Source of the DNA: Thermoleophilaceae bacterium
GTDB taxonomy: Bacteria; Actinomycetota; Thermoleophilia; Solirubrobacterales; Thermoleophilaceae
NCBI GenBank assembly: GCA_019683805.1
Contig: JADGHQ010000009.1
Coordinates: 1 to 56,843 of the forward strand
Length of the DNA: 56,843 nucleotides
Reading direction: 5' to 3'
A program made the translations under genes and the position numbers. Positions 26,199 to 35,794 of the stretch are shown here, piece after piece. Within the stretch, counting starts at the first letter, position 1. Every line of letters begins with the position of its first letter. A model generated the notes under the pieces. It was not told the DNA's origin, did no database searches, and worked only from the letters and a program-made list of their open reading frames with translations.

Positions 26199-26996
26199 CT
26201 AGCGGCGCCGAAGCCTCATGCGCGCCGACTCGCGGTCCACCGCCACCGGCCGGCGCAGGAGGACCGTCACGCAAGCCCAGAAGAGGATCCGGAGGTCGAG
26301 CCCGAGGCTCAGGTCGCGCGCGTACATGCGGTCGAGGCGGACCTTCTGCGGGAGGATCCGCTCGACGTAGCGCGCGATCGGGTCCTTCGAGTCGAGCAGC
26401 CGGCTCTCCTCGGCGAAGGCGATCTGCGAGAGGCCGACGATGCCCGGCCTCACCTCGAGGATGCCGCCGTAGTAGTCGTCCGCGTGGCGGCGCACGAACT
26501 CCTCGCTCTCGGGCCGCGGCCCGACAAGGCTCATCTCCCCCTTGAGCACGTGCCAGAGCTGGGGCAGCTCGTCGAGCTTGTACTTCGCCAGCCGGCGACC
26601 GATGCGGGTGAAGCGCGCGTCGGCCGCGGAGGTCAGCGGCGCCCCCGTCGCGTCAGCGACCATCTTGCGCAGCTTCAGCATCCGCAGCGGCCGGCCGCGG
26701 TAGCCGACCCGGGCGCAGCGGATGAAGGCAGGCCCCGGGGAGTCGAGCCGGACGAGCAGCGCGAGAGCGGCCAGGGCCGGCAGGAGCGCCAGCAGCAGCA
26801 GCGCGGACACCGTGACGTCGAGGCCCCTCTTCACGGCCCTGAGGACGGCGAGCCGGACGCGGCCGCCCCCGGCGCTCCCGCGCAGGCCGTCGACGAGACG
26901 TCGTGTTCGCCGCGGACGCGCACCGGCTCCGACCCGCGGAGCCGCGTGGAAGCGGCCCCGCTGGTGAGTTGGCTGGCTCTGGGATACCGCCCTCAC
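26199..26996 (-). CDS. priming sugar transferase (undecaprenyl-phosphate sugar-1-P transferase)
   Basis: This 265-residue bacterial sugar transferase has KRGLDVTVSALLLLALLPAL (re-entrant membrane helix). It also carries the basic KLRKM, KYKLDELPQLWHVLKGEMSL, VGPRPE, and RPGIVGLSQ motifs of the PglC/WcaJ family. It would transfer a phospho-sugar to undecaprenyl phosphate to begin the repeat unit. The first 50 residues are Arg-rich and poorly conserved. It is the first gene of the minus-strand group running to 22140. Confidence 0.9.
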   Translation of the reverse strand: MRAVSQSQPTHQRGRFHAAPRVGAGARPRRTRRLVDGLRGSAGGGRVRLAVLRAVKRGLDVTVSALLLLALLPALAALALLVRLDSPGPAFIRCARVGYRGRPLRMLKLRKMVADATGAPLTSAADARFTRIGRRLAKYKLDELPQLWHVLKGEMSLVGPRPESEEFVRRHADDYYGGILEVRPGIVGLSQIAFAEESRLLDSKDPIARYVERILPQKVRLDRMYARDLSLGLDLRILFWACVTVLLRRPVAVDRESARMRLRRR

Positions 26997-27063
26997 TAGG
27001 CAAGTAACGACTGGAGGAAGCGCAAACTTGTCATGGTCCTTCCACAGCTCCGCTGGGCCTGCC

Positions 27064-28428
27064 TCAGCGGGCGATGGTGTAGGAGTCGATGACCTGGCCC
27101 TGGCGGCAGCTCGTCTCGTCGTCCGACGTCGGCGGCCCGCACACCGCCTGCACGCGCAGCGCGCGCGCGCTCACGTCGACCCTGACGTGCTCGAGGTGCA
27201 TCGCCCGGTAGGCCGTGCGCGGATCGGTCCCGGACCACGGCTCGAGCTCGAAGCCGCCGCCCGCCGCGGTGATGTGCACCACGTGATGGATCGGGCGGAA
27301 GCGCTCGTAGTCGTGGGAGTGGCCGTTGAGGTTCAGGACGTACTTGGAGTAACGGTCACCGAGGGCGTCGAGGATCGAGGCGAGCTCGGGATCGCCGTCG
27401 TGGTAGCCCGTCGAGTAGGCAGGCCGGTGGCCGAAGGTGACGATGAAGTGGATCCGCGGGCTCGCCTGCGCCGCCTGCATCAGCCGGCCGGCCTCCCTGC
27501 CCCACGCGCGCCACGCGGCGTCCGTATACGGCTCGGGGTACGAGACGAAGCGCACCCCGCCGGCGTCGAACCAGCCCCAGTCCTCGCCGCAGCAGCCGCG
27601 CGCGGGCGCGCCGGGCGAGGCGTGCGCGTGCGGGATCGCGAAGCGGCCCTTGTAGTTGCGCAGGTCGTCCGTCGGCTCGTCCCACTCGTGGTTCCCCCAG
27701 GCCGGCATGTACGCGGCCCGGACGCTCCACGCCATCGTGTCGTCGAAGTGGCGCTCGACCGCCGCCTGGCCGTCGTCGTTGCCGTAGGTGAGGTCGCCCG
27801 CGACGATCACGAACGCGGGGCGGTCGGCCGCGATCTGGGCCTGGGTCGCGCGCACCCGGCTGGCGCTGCGCGAGTCGCCGACGTCCGCCTCGACGTCGAA
27901 GCGGAACGGGCCCGTCGGCGGCGTGCCGAAGGTGTGATCGCGGCCCGCGCCGATCGCGTAGTGGTAGGTGGTGCCGGGCGCGAGCCCCCCGATGCGGGCT
28001 TCCCGGAACGGGCCGCGCGAGGAGATCGGGCGCGGCCTGGGGGTATGGGCGGTCGCCACTGCCCCGTAGCGGGAAGTTCGCCCGTAGCGGATCGTGGTGG
28101 CTGTGCCCTTCCAGTCGAACACGACCGCGCGTGGCCCGGCGTAGGTGTAGTGGACCTCGTGCGCCGTCCCGCGCCCGCGCGCCGCGGCACGCCCCGCCGG
28201 GGCGGCGCCGCGCGGTGCTGCCTCCGGCCGAGCCGCGCCCGTGACCCTGTCGGCCGGGTCCCCTATCGAAAGCAGCGCGACCGCGAGCGCGATCGCGGCG
28301 GCGCAGGCCGCGAGCGCTGCCGCGGCGAGCGCCGCGCTCGGGGCGAACCGCCTCAGGGAGCGCGCCGGAGCGCCGCCGCGGGCCGGCGCGCGCGGCCGCT
28401 GGAGCAGGGCTTGCGGGAGGCGGCGCAC
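27064..28428 (-). CDS. secreted purple-acid-phosphatase-like metallophosphoesterase
   Basis: About 454 residues. An N-terminal hydrophobic segment (AALAAAALAACAAAIALAVA) anchors or exports it. A fibronectin-like domain follows (HYTYAGPRAVVFDWKGTATT ... GLAPGTTYHYAIG). The metallophosphoesterase domain shows VAGDLTYG, WGNHEWD, VTFGHRPAYS and NGHSHDYERF, the metal-ligand motifs of purple acid phosphatases. Its target is unknown; a phosphorylated glycan or released phosphate are options. GTG 28428 begins just after the upstream stop at 28440. Confidence 0.85.
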   Translation of the reverse strand: MRRLPQALLQRPRAPARGGAPARSLRRFAPSAALAAAALAACAAAIALAVALLSIGDPADRVTGAARPEAAPRGAAPAGRAAARGRGTAHEVHYTYAGPRAVVFDWKGTATTIRYGRTSRYGAVATAHTPRPRPISSRGPFREARIGGLAPGTTYHYAIGAGRDHTFGTPPTGPFRFDVEADVGDSRSASRVRATQAQIAADRPAFVIVAGDLTYGNDDGQAAVERHFDDTMAWSVRAAYMPAWGNHEWDEPTDDLRNYKGRFAIPHAHASPGAPARGCCGEDWGWFDAGGVRFVSYPEPYTDAAWRAWGREAGRLMQAAQASPRIHFIVTFGHRPAYSTGYHDGDPELASILDALGDRYSKYVLNLNGHSHDYERFRPIHHVVHITAAGGGFELEPWSGTDPRTAYRAMHLEHVRVDVSARALRVQAVCGPPTSDDETSCRQGQVIDSYTIAR

Positions 28429-28439
28429 CTGCCGGGCCG

Positions 28440-29396
28440 CTACGCGGCCCCCCCGCCCACCAGGCGCTCCGCCCCCATCGACTCGATGGTGAGCGCGAGG
28501 CCCTCGCGCAGCTCTACGGTCGGCTCCCAGCGGAGCAGGTCGTGCGCGAGCGAGATGTCCGGGCGGCGCACGCGCGGGTCGTCGGTGGGCAGCGCCTCGT
28601 GGACGATCTCGGACGAGGAGCCCGTAACCTCGATGACGGTCCTCGCGAGCTCGAGCAGCGTGAACTCGCTCGGGTTGCCGATGTTCACGGGCGCGTGATA
28701 CCCCGACTCGGCGAGGCGGATCACCCCGTCGACGAGGTCGGACACGTAGCAGAACGACCGTGTCTGCGCGCCGTCGCCGAACACCGTCAGCGGCCGTCCC
28801 TGCAGCGCCTGGCGCAGGAAGGTCGGGATCGCGCGGCCGTCGTTCGGGCGCATGCGCGGGCCGTACGTGTTGAAGATGCGCACGATCGCCGTGTCGACGC
28901 CCTGCTGCCGGTGGTAGGCCATCGTGAGCGCCTCCGCGTAGCGCTTCGCCTCGTCGTAGACGCCGCGCGGGCCGATCGGGTTCACGTGGCCCCAGTAGGA
29001 CTCGGGCTGCGGGTGGACCTGCGGGTCCCCGTAGACCTCGGACGTCGACGCGAGCACGAAGCGCGCCCGATGCCGCTTCGCGAGCCCGAGCGCGTGGTGC
29101 GTCCCGTACGCGCCGACCTTGAGGGTGTGGAGCGGGAGGCGCAGGTAGTCGATCGGCGAGGCCGGCGACGCGAAGTGGTACACGAAGTCGACGGGCTCGT
29201 CGACGTGCAGGGGCTCGATGATGTCGGCGTGCAGGTGCCTGAACTCCGGGACGCGGATGTGCGCGATGTTCGTGAGCACTCCGGTCTCGAAGTTGTCGAC
29301 GCAGATCACCCGGTTCCCGCGCCGCAGCAGCTCGTCGCAGAGGTGAGAGCCGAGGAACCCGGCGCCACCGGTCACAAGGCATGTGGGCATGCGCAC
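28440..29396 (-). CDS. UDP-glucuronate decarboxylase-like SDR enzyme
   Basis: This 318-residue protein has [13 protein letters not shown] (NAD binding), [56 protein letters not shown] (YxxxK), and [18 protein letters not shown]. These are the diagnostic segments of UDP-xylose synthase. It would convert UDP-glucuronate to UDP-xylose for the glycan. It is divergent from the leaderless gene at 29495. An alternative is a dTDP-glucose 4,6-dehydratase, but the SPASP motif argues for UXS. Confidence 0.9.
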   Translation of the reverse strand: MRMPTCLVTGGAGFLGSHLCDELLRRGNRVICVDNFETGVLTNIAHIRVPEFRHLHADIIEPLHVDEPVDFVYHFASPASPIDYLRLPLHTLKVGAYGTHHALGLAKRHRARFVLASTSEVYGDPQVHPQPESYWGHVNPIGPRGVYDEAKRYAEALTMAYHRQQGVDTAIVRIFNTYGPRMRPNDGRAIPTFLRQALQGRPLTVFGDGAQTRSFCYVSDLVDGVIRLAESGYHAPVNIGNPSEFTLLELARTVIEVTGSSSEIVHEALPTDDPRVRRPDISLAHDLLRWEPTVELREGLALTIESMGAERLVGGGAA

Positions 29397-29481
29397 CGCC
29401 TCACTTGGTCGCTTGCGGTCTGGTCAACAACGGCACGGCGGGAGCCGTTCTTGCGCTTTGACCGCGGCGCCGGCGCCCGCC

Positions 29482-29487
29482 TACACT
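29482..29487 (+). promoter_or_regulatory. -10 element TACACT (leaderless start)
   Basis: TACACT lies 7 nt before GTG 29495, which has no Shine-Dalgarno. Confidence 0.5.
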
Positions 29488-29494
29488 CGGCCGC

Positions 29495-30346
29495 GTGACC
29501 CTTCCGCGCCTGGTGCTCGCCGCGCTGGCGGCCGGCGCGGCGCTCGCTGCGGGCGCGAGCGCGCCCTGGCAGGCGCCGCCCGGACACGACGCCGCGACCG
29601 GCGACGGGCGCGGGCGCGCGAAGCCGCTGGAGCGGCCGCGCTACCGCTACGTCTTCGACTCGAGCTCGGCCCAGGCCGCGGCGGCCCGCGCCGGGTGGAA
29701 CCTGCTCGACGTCGGCTCGCGCTGGGAGGCCGACCGCCTGCCGCAAGGCGCACGGGGGCTCGTGTGGGTCGGCGACTACGACAACTCGACCTGCGCCTGG
29801 GAGATCTCCGACGCCGAGCTCGCGCGGGAGCTTGGGCCGATGCGCGGCGACCGCAAGGTGGCCGGCTTCTTCTTCTCCGACGAGCCGGACCCGTACGCCT
29901 GCCCCGCGGCGCCGGCGCAGCACCGGGCCCGGGCCGCCCTCATCCGCAGGCTCGCCCCGGGCAAGCTCACGGTGATGGTGATGGACTCGAACTCGGGCCG
30001 CACGAGCCTCCGGCAGATGCCGCTGTGGTCCGGTGCCGCCGACTATGTGGGGCTCAACCCCTACCCGTGCTACCGCGGCAAGCGCTGCGACTACGCCTGG
30101 ATCCGAGCGATCGTCGCGGCGGCCGACCGGGCCCGGCTTCGGTACTGGGGCGTCGTGCAGGCGTTCGCGGACTCGGAGTGGCGCTGGCCGACGGCGCGCG
30201 AGGAGCGGCGGATGCTCTCGCTCTGGGCCGCCTCGCGGCAGTCGGGCACGATGACCTTCGCGTGGCGGTGGAGCGGCCACGCGCTGTCGAGCCGCCCCTC
30301 CCTCCTCCGCGTGCTCGAGCGGTTCAACCGCGGGGCGCTGCGCTGA
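29495..30346 (+). CDS. secreted glycoside-hydrolase-like protein
   Basis: This 283-residue protein has a signal peptide (LPRLVLAALAAGAALAAGAS). The rest reads like a TIM barrel: VAGFFFSDEPDPYACP (acidic pair), LTVMVMDSNSG, YVGLNPYPCYRG, YWGVVQAFADSEW, and MTFAWRWSG. This order, with acid residues at strand ends, fits a glycosidase-like fold; the exact family is not recognised. It is the only plus-strand gene inside the polysaccharide locus. Extracellular trimming of the polymer is a possible role. Confidence 0.6.
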   Translation: MTLPRLVLAALAAGAALAAGASAPWQAPPGHDAATGDGRGRAKPLERPRYRYVFDSSSAQAAAARAGWNLLDVGSRWEADRLPQGARGLVWVGDYDNSTCAWEISDAELARELGPMRGDRKVAGFFFSDEPDPYACPAAPAQHRARAALIRRLAPGKLTVMVMDSNSGRTSLRQMPLWSGAADYVGLNPYPCYRGKRCDYAWIRAIVAAADRARLRYWGVVQAFADSEWRWPTAREERRMLSLWAASRQSGTMTFAWRWSGHALSSRPSLLRVLERFNRGALR

Positions 30347-30361
30347 GCCGGCGGCTCAGCG
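30341..30361. terminator. hairpin spanning both stop codons of convergent genes
   Basis: CGCTGAGCC/GGCTCAGCG forms a perfect 9-bp stem with a GGC loop. It contains the TGA of the plus-strand gene (30344-30346) and the TGA of the minus-strand flippase gene (30356-30358). Confidence 0.5.
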
Positions 30362-31672
30362 AGCCGCCGCCCTCGGCAGCGCCTCCCCCTCCCACTGCCC
30401 GCTTGCCTTCGCGGCGCGGCCGGCGCGGCGGGTCACGCGCGCGAACAGCCAGATCAGCACGAGCGTGCTCGTCGTGTAGGCGACGGCCGATGCCGCGGCG
30501 GCTCCCACCGCCCCGAACGGTGGGATCAGAAGGAGGTCGAGCAGCACGGTCGCGACGAGGCCCGCGGCCATCGCCCACGAGTTCAGGCCCGGCCGCCCTG
30601 CCCCGTAGAGGAACGCCGTGATCACCCCCGCGACGCCCTCGAGCAGGAGGCCGAGCAGGATGATCCGCGCCGGGGTGACGGCCGCCTCGAAGGACGCGCC
30701 GTAGACGCCCGGCACCACGAGCCCCGCCGTCGACCAGAGCGGAACCGCGAGCGCGACGGTCAAGAGGGCTGCCCGCGGCAGCACCCTGCGGGCGCCGACG
30801 GCCGCCTTCGCTGGCCCGTCCCGCGCGAACTTCGGGTAGAGGACGTAGGTGAGCGCCATCCCGACGAGCTTGATCAGCTCGGCGAACTTCGAGGCGACGG
30901 CGTAGCCGCCGAGCACGGCCGGGCCCGCGAACAGCGTCAGGACGATGTAGTCGAGGCGCAGGTTGAGTTGGGAGATCAGGCCTCCCACCTGGGCGCGCAG
31001 CCCGTACGCGGCGATGCGGCGGGCGAGCCGCAGCGAGGGCGGCGCCGCGCGCCTGAGGAAGCCCTTTCCAAGGAGTCGGCGCCACGCGAGGGCGGCGGTC
31101 GCGCAGTCGGCCGCGATCAGCGCCGCCACGACCGTCGCCGCCCCGCGCGTGCCCACCGCCCACAGCGTCCCGTAGGCCGGCAGGAACATGAGCTCCTCGG
31201 TGAGGATCACGAGGTTCGAACCGGGCAGGTCCTCGCTCCCCTGGCAGCACGACTTGGCGGTGATCACGACGACCCGCGTCAGCACCGCCGCACCCGCCAG
31301 CAGCACGAGCCCCAGGGAGAGGTCCGGGAATAGCACGGGACCGAGCAGCGGAGAGGCCGCCGCCCAGAGCGCCGCCCCGGCCGTTCCCCCCGAAAGCGCC
31401 ATCGCGACGAGCGTCAGGGGCAGGCGCCGGTCGTCGCGATGCGGACCGGCGAGGAAGTAGGCGGCGGAGACGGTCAGCCCGCAGGAGGCGACGGTGCCGA
31501 GCATCCCCGGGAGCACGTGCAGGAGCGCGTAGACGCCCACGAGCCCCGGCCCGCCCTGCCAGGCGAGCACCACCGTCGCGAGCAGCGCCGAGCCGAGGGC
31601 TCCGAGGCGGGCCGCGACGTTGCCCGCGAGGGCCCCGTACACGCCGTGGCGGAGCTGCGCGAGCCTGCTCAT
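30356..31672 (-). CDS. Wzx-like polysaccharide flippase (MATE/MOP superfamily)
   Basis: This protein of about 438 residues has roughly 12-14 hydrophobic segments. Examples are GALGSALLATVVLAWQGG, LTLVAMALSGGTAGAALWAA and LGLVLLAGAAVLTRVVVITA. It also has the typical YAVASKFAELIKLVGMALTY core and a short basic C-terminus. It should flip lipid-linked repeat units across the membrane. ATG 31672 overlaps the stop of the polymerase gene by four bases. Confidence 0.85.
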   Translation of the reverse strand: MSRLAQLRHGVYGALAGNVAARLGALGSALLATVVLAWQGGPGLVGVYALLHVLPGMLGTVASCGLTVSAAYFLAGPHRDDRRLPLTLVAMALSGGTAGAALWAAASPLLGPVLFPDLSLGLVLLAGAAVLTRVVVITAKSCCQGSEDLPGSNLVILTEELMFLPAYGTLWAVGTRGAATVVAALIAADCATAALAWRRLLGKGFLRRAAPPSLRLARRIAAYGLRAQVGGLISQLNLRLDYIVLTLFAGPAVLGGYAVASKFAELIKLVGMALTYVLYPKFARDGPAKAAVGARRVLPRAALLTVALAVPLWSTAGLVVPGVYGASFEAAVTPARIILLGLLLEGVAGVITAFLYGAGRPGLNSWAMAAGLVATVLLDLLLIPPFGAVGAAAASAVAYTTSTLVLIWLFARVTRRAGRAAKASGQWEGEALPRAAAR

Positions 31673-33012
31673 TCCCTGCCCCAGAGCGCGAGCGCCGCGA
31701 CCAGGGCGAAGAGCGCCCAGACGTGGCGGACGTGGAAGAGCTCGTAGACCGTCCCTGCCGCCATCGTGCCGACGACCGCGCCGAGCATCGCGTTCGGCCT
31801 CGGGACGACGGCGCCGAAGCCGCGGGCAAGCGGCCGCGTCGCCGCCTCGAAGGCGCGGATCGCGATGCTCGAGACGAGCAGGAGGACGCCGACGAAGCCG
31901 ACCGCGCCCCGCTCGGTCAGGGCGGCGAGGTAGTCGTTGTGCGCCTCCTTCTCGAACGGCGCCATCTCGTTCCGAAGCCGCGTCTTGGTCGACACCGGCC
32001 CCTCGCCGAGCGGGCTCCCCTCCCGGTACAGCCGCAGGCTCTCCTGCAGGAGCATGCCGCGCTGCTCCACGCTCGTCTCGCGCCCGATCCCGTCGCGCAG
32101 GAACGCGACGCGACTGTTGTGCGCCCACTCCTCGACGCTCGGGAGGCTGACGCTCGAGGCGACGAGGTACACGCCGAGGACGAGGAACGCGAGCGCCGCG
32201 ACCAGCGCCGCGCCGCCGAGGCGCCGCCAGACCCCGAGCAGGCCGGCCACGGCGACGCCGATCGCTAGCGACATGGCGCCGCTGTTCGAGCCCGTCAGCA
32301 CGATCCCGGCCACGAGCAGCGCAGACGCGACGAGCCGCGCCCCGCGCCGCCGCGGCCGCCCCGTCGCCCAGATGACCATGATCGAGACGAAGAAGTAGTT
32401 CGCGGCGTAGCTCGGGTCGGCGAGGGTGAGCTGCACGCGCGCCCCCTGGCGCGCCGTCTGCCCGGTTAGGGACGGGTCGCCGAGGGCGAGGCCGACGTAG
32501 AGCAGGACGACCCAGCAGATCGAGCTGTAGGCCCAGGTCGCGAGCAGGACGCCGAGGTTCCGGGACGAGCGGCCGATGTTGACCACCGCCCAGCAGAGCG
32601 CGAGCAGCCAGAGGTCCTGCACGAGCGCGACGGCGCCGGTCGTCGGCACGGGACCGATCATCGCCCCGAGCGCCCCGCCCACCGCCAGCAGGCAGAAGGG
32701 CGCGAGGTACGGGAAGCGCAGGCGCTGCCCCGTGCTCCCCGCCCACACGAGGCAGCTCGAGACGGCGACGGCGATCAAGAGGTCGGCCGGAGCCGTGTTG
32801 GCGGCGCCCGTGGGGACGAGCAGGGGTGCCAGGGCGATCGCGGCCGCCGTGGCCCAGAGCGCGAGACGCTCCTCGGCGAGCGTCCTCGTCGGGGGCGCCG
32901 CCGGCGCGGGCGCCGGACCGCGGACGGCCGCCGCCTCGGAAGCCGCTGCTCCGCCGCCGGGCCACGGGCGGGCGGCGACGGGCGACCGCGTACTGGCTTC
33001 GGCGGAGCCCAT
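31669..33012 (-). CDS. O-antigen ligase/Wzy-like polymerase
   Basis: The 447-residue protein has about 10-12 membrane segments and a large periplasmic loop (QRGMLLQESLRLYREGSPLG ... EKEAHNDYLAALTERGAVGF). The H-N-x-Y/L core is the Wzy_C/O-antigen-ligase signature. It would polymerise or ligate flipped repeat units. A Pro/Ala-rich cytoplasmic stretch of 45 residues precedes the first membrane helix. It is coupled to the flippase gene (ATGA overlap). Confidence 0.85.
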   Translation of the reverse strand: MGSAEASTRSPVAARPWPGGGAAASEAAAVRGPAPAPAAPPTRTLAEERLALWATAAAIALAPLLVPTGAANTAPADLLIAVAVSSCLVWAGSTGQRLRFPYLAPFCLLAVGGALGAMIGPVPTTGAVALVQDLWLLALCWAVVNIGRSSRNLGVLLATWAYSSICWVVLLYVGLALGDPSLTGQTARQGARVQLTLADPSYAANYFFVSIMVIWATGRPRRRGARLVASALLVAGIVLTGSNSGAMSLAIGVAVAGLLGVWRRLGGAALVAALAFLVLGVYLVASSVSLPSVEEWAHNSRVAFLRDGIGRETSVEQRGMLLQESLRLYREGSPLGEGPVSTKTRLRNEMAPFEKEAHNDYLAALTERGAVGFVGVLLLVSSIAIRAFEAATRPLARGFGAVVPRPNAMLGAVVGTMAAGTVYELFHVRHVWALFALVAALALWGRE

Positions 33013-33025
33013 CAGAGCCGGCGGC

Positions 33026-35737
33026 TCAGGGGAGCGCGAGGGACGCGTCGTCCACGTACAGGCACACGCCGGGCACCGCGTCCACGACGTACACGTTGTA
33101 GTCGAGCGTCGAGCCGGGCGACCCGATCGTGTACTGGACGCTCAGCCGCTGCCAGGACGTCGTCAGCGTCGCCTGGGCGACCGCGCTCCCCACGGCCGTG
33201 CTCCCGCTGTACTCGCGCAGCCTGAGCTTGACGGTGGCGCCGGCCGCCTCCCCGCGCGCCCAGACCGCACCGGTGTAGGTGCCGGCCGAGGTCACGAGCG
33301 CCCAGTTCGGCGAGTCGTTGAGCGCGCAGGTGCTGCGCGCCGAGCTCGTGTTCGTCAGCCTCGCCGCCCAGTCGCCGCTGTGACCGCCCGAGACCCTCTC
33401 GAGCGCGATGCCGCTCCCCGAGCCGCTCGTGTTCCAGCCGGAGAGGTCGCTCTCGAAGCCGAAGTTGCGCACGAGGTTCGCCCGCACGTCGACCCGCGCC
33501 GTGGCCTGCGATTCCTGTCCCAGCGAGTCCTTCACGGTGACCGTCAGCGTGTAGCTCCCGGCCGCCGTGTAGGTGTGCGTTGCGGTCGCGCCGCTCTGGG
33601 GGCCTGTCGCGGGCGAGCCGTCGCCCCAGTCGAAGCTGTAGCTCTGGATGTCGTTCGAGGGGTCGGTCGAGCCCGAGGCGTCGGCGGTCACGGCCAGCGG
33701 CGCCACACCCGAGTCGGGCGCCACCGATAGCGCGGCGTCGGGCGGCGGGTTGGCCCCGAAGGCGTCCACCTTCGCCGTGGCGCTCGAGCTTTGCCCTGCC
33801 TCGTCCTTGACGGTGACGGTCACCGTGTAGACGCCCGGCGTCGCGTACGAGTGGTGCGCGGTGGCCGCGCTCTGCGGGCCTGTCGCGGGCGAGCCGTCGC
33901 CCCAGTCGAAGCTGTAGCTTGCGATCGGCGTGCCGTCCGAGTCCGTCGAGGCGGACGCGTCCGCGGTCACATCGAGCGGGACGTGGCCCAAGGCGGGTGT
34001 CGCCTCGAGGCGCGCGTCGGGCGGGTCGTCCGTGACGGTGACGGTGTGGCTCGCGGTCGACGAGAGGCCCTTGGTGTCGGTCACGGTGACCCTCACCGTG
34101 TAGGAGCCCGCGGCGCGGTAGGTGTGGGTCGCGGTCGCGCCCGGCTGCGGACCGACCACGGGCGACCCGTCGCCGAAGTCGAAGCTGTAGCTTGCGATCG
34201 GGGAGGTCCCATCGAGATCGGTGGAGGCCGAGGCGTCGGCCGTCACGGCAAGGTCGACGACGCCCGAGTCGGGCGTCACGTCGAGCGCGGCCTCGGGAGA
34301 GGAGTCGCCGAGCTGGCGCTCGAGGGCGCCGCGGTCGTCGTAGGGCCGCGGCCCCGCGCCGGTGTTCGGCACGCCCGGGTCGTCCACCCGGGGCTCGTCC
34401 TCCGCGTCCGTGCCCGGCTGCCCGCTCACGCCGGAGTTGGCGGAGTCGATCGCGGGCGAGCGCGCGGTGAGGTGGAGGTCGCCCGCGGCCGGGTCGACCC
34501 ACGCGGGATCCGCCTCGATCCCGTGCTGCTCCTGTCCACTCGCCGCCTGGAACTGAGCGAGCGTCGCGGCCCCCAGGCCGCGCCACTCGTAGTTGCGGCC
34601 GGGGCCGTGCTGGAACACCACGTTGTAGTCGACGACGGCGCCGATGCTCGAGGGCGAGTCGACGCGGATGTTGCCGGTCGTCCGCGGGCTCGACGAGGTC
34701 GCGTTGTCGACGCTGATGTTGTTGACGACCGTGGCGTTCGGGGAGGTGCCCTCGACGTTGATCCCCGCGGCCGTCGGGTTGTTGTAGACGCTGTTCGAGA
34801 TCAGCCGCTGGCCGGACGAGTTGTAGACGTCGATGCCGTGGTCGCCGTTGCCGTAGGAGACGTTGCTCACCGCCAGGTTCGAGTCGGCGCCCGAGGCGAA
34901 CTCGATCCCCGAGTCCTCGTTGTCGTGCGTGACGTTCGAGGAGATCGTGTTGGCGGTCGAGCCGTGGACCCGGATCCCCGACGCCGCCCGCTCGAAGCCG
35001 CGGGCCTGACCGTAGACCGAGTTCGACACGACCTCGTTGCGCGTGCTGCCGCTCCTGAGGTAGATGCCGTAGTCGGTGTTGTGGTCGACGGTGTTGGTGG
35101 CGATCAGGGAGTCGGTCGTGTTCTCGATCCGGATGCCCTTCGCGGTCCTCCCCGACACCGGATCGCCTGAATTGCTCACCCGGTTGCCGCGCACGGTGAT
35201 GTGCGACGAGCTCTTCACGACGATGCCGTCCCCGCTCGTCCCGGTGACCTTGAAGCCCTGGATCGTCACCCAGCTCCGCCCCGAGAGGTAGAAGCCGTCC
35301 GAGCCGCCGGCGACCGTCACGTCGGCGCCCGGCTCGGCGGTGAAGTTGATCGGCGCGCTGGCGGTGCCCGAGCTCGACACCGTGACCGTCTCGTTGTAGG
35401 TGCCCGAGCGCACCAGCACGGTCTGGCCCGCGACCACCCTCGAGGCCGCGGCCCCGATCGAGCAGAACGGCTGCGTCGCCGTGCCCGCGCCCGCGTCGGA
35501 GCAGCGCGAGTCGTTCTTCGCGACGTAGAGCGTGGGCGCGGCGCCGGCCGCAGCCGCGACGGGGCCCGCCGCCGCGACGAGCGTGGCGAGCACCGCGGCG
35601 AGCAGCCCGACGGCCGGGCCGATCGCGCGCCGGCGCGGGGAGCTCACTGGCTCGGTCGGGGCGGCGCGCCGTGGCGTCGGGGCGCGCCTCGACCTGCGCT
35701 CGCTCCGGCCTGGAGGAATGCTCGCGTCTGGTCCCAT
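33026..35737 (-). CDS. secreted parallel beta-helix protein with three PKD domains
   Basis: About 903 residues. A long Arg-rich N-terminus leads to a hydrophobic export segment (AVGLLAAVLATLVAAAGPVA). Residues about 70-440 are a right-handed beta-helix of the NosD/pectate-lyase type (HITVRGNRVS, NTVDHNTDYGIYLRSGS, NTISSNVTHDNEDSGIEFAS). Three PKD domains follow (each with SYSFD(F/W)GDGSP and a closing TVTVTD-like strand), then a jelly-roll carbohydrate-binding-like domain. Such proteins bind or cleave extracellular polysaccharide. ATG 35737 is chosen; TTG 35746 is possible. Two PKD copies are nearly identical in DNA. Confidence 0.8.
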   Translation of the reverse strand: MGPDASIPPGRSERRSRRAPTPRRAAPTEPVSSPRRRAIGPAVGLLAAVLATLVAAAGPVAAAAGAAPTLYVAKNDSRCSDAGAGTATQPFCSIGAAASRVVAGQTVLVRSGTYNETVTVSSSGTASAPINFTAEPGADVTVAGGSDGFYLSGRSWVTIQGFKVTGTSGDGIVVKSSSHITVRGNRVSNSGDPVSGRTAKGIRIENTTDSLIATNTVDHNTDYGIYLRSGSTRNEVVSNSVYGQARGFERAASGIRVHGSTANTISSNVTHDNEDSGIEFASGADSNLAVSNVSYGNGDHGIDVYNSSGQRLISNSVYNNPTAAGINVEGTSPNATVVNNISVDNATSSSPRTTGNIRVDSPSSIGAVVDYNVVFQHGPGRNYEWRGLGAATLAQFQAASGQEQHGIEADPAWVDPAAGDLHLTARSPAIDSANSGVSGQPGTDAEDEPRVDDPGVPNTGAGPRPYDDRGALERQLGDSSPEAALDVTPDSGVVDLAVTADASASTDLDGTSPIASYSFDFGDGSPVVGPQPGATATHTYRAAGSYTVRVTVTDTKGLSSTASHTVTVTDDPPDARLEATPALGHVPLDVTADASASTDSDGTPIASYSFDWGDGSPATGPQSAATAHHSYATPGVYTVTVTVKDEAGQSSSATAKVDAFGANPPPDAALSVAPDSGVAPLAVTADASGSTDPSNDIQSYSFDWGDGSPATGPQSGATATHTYTAAGSYTLTVTVKDSLGQESQATARVDVRANLVRNFGFESDLSGWNTSGSGSGIALERVSGGHSGDWAARLTNTSSARSTCALNDSPNWALVTSAGTYTGAVWARGEAAGATVKLRLREYSGSTAVGSAVAQATLTTSWQRLSVQYTIGSPGSTLDYNVYVVDAVPGVCLYVDDASLALP
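33593..33919 (-). repeat. near-identical DNA of two PKD repeats
   Basis: The stretches 33593-33642 and 33869-33919 match at nearly every base over about 50 nt, while the third PKD copy near 34145-34200 has diverged. This indicates a recent duplication or gene conversion between the two C-terminal PKD modules. Confidence 0.7.
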
Positions 35738-35794
35738 CCGTACCAAGAACGGCGAAGCCGGCAGAGAAATTCCGGGGCGCGGCCGTCCGGCCGC

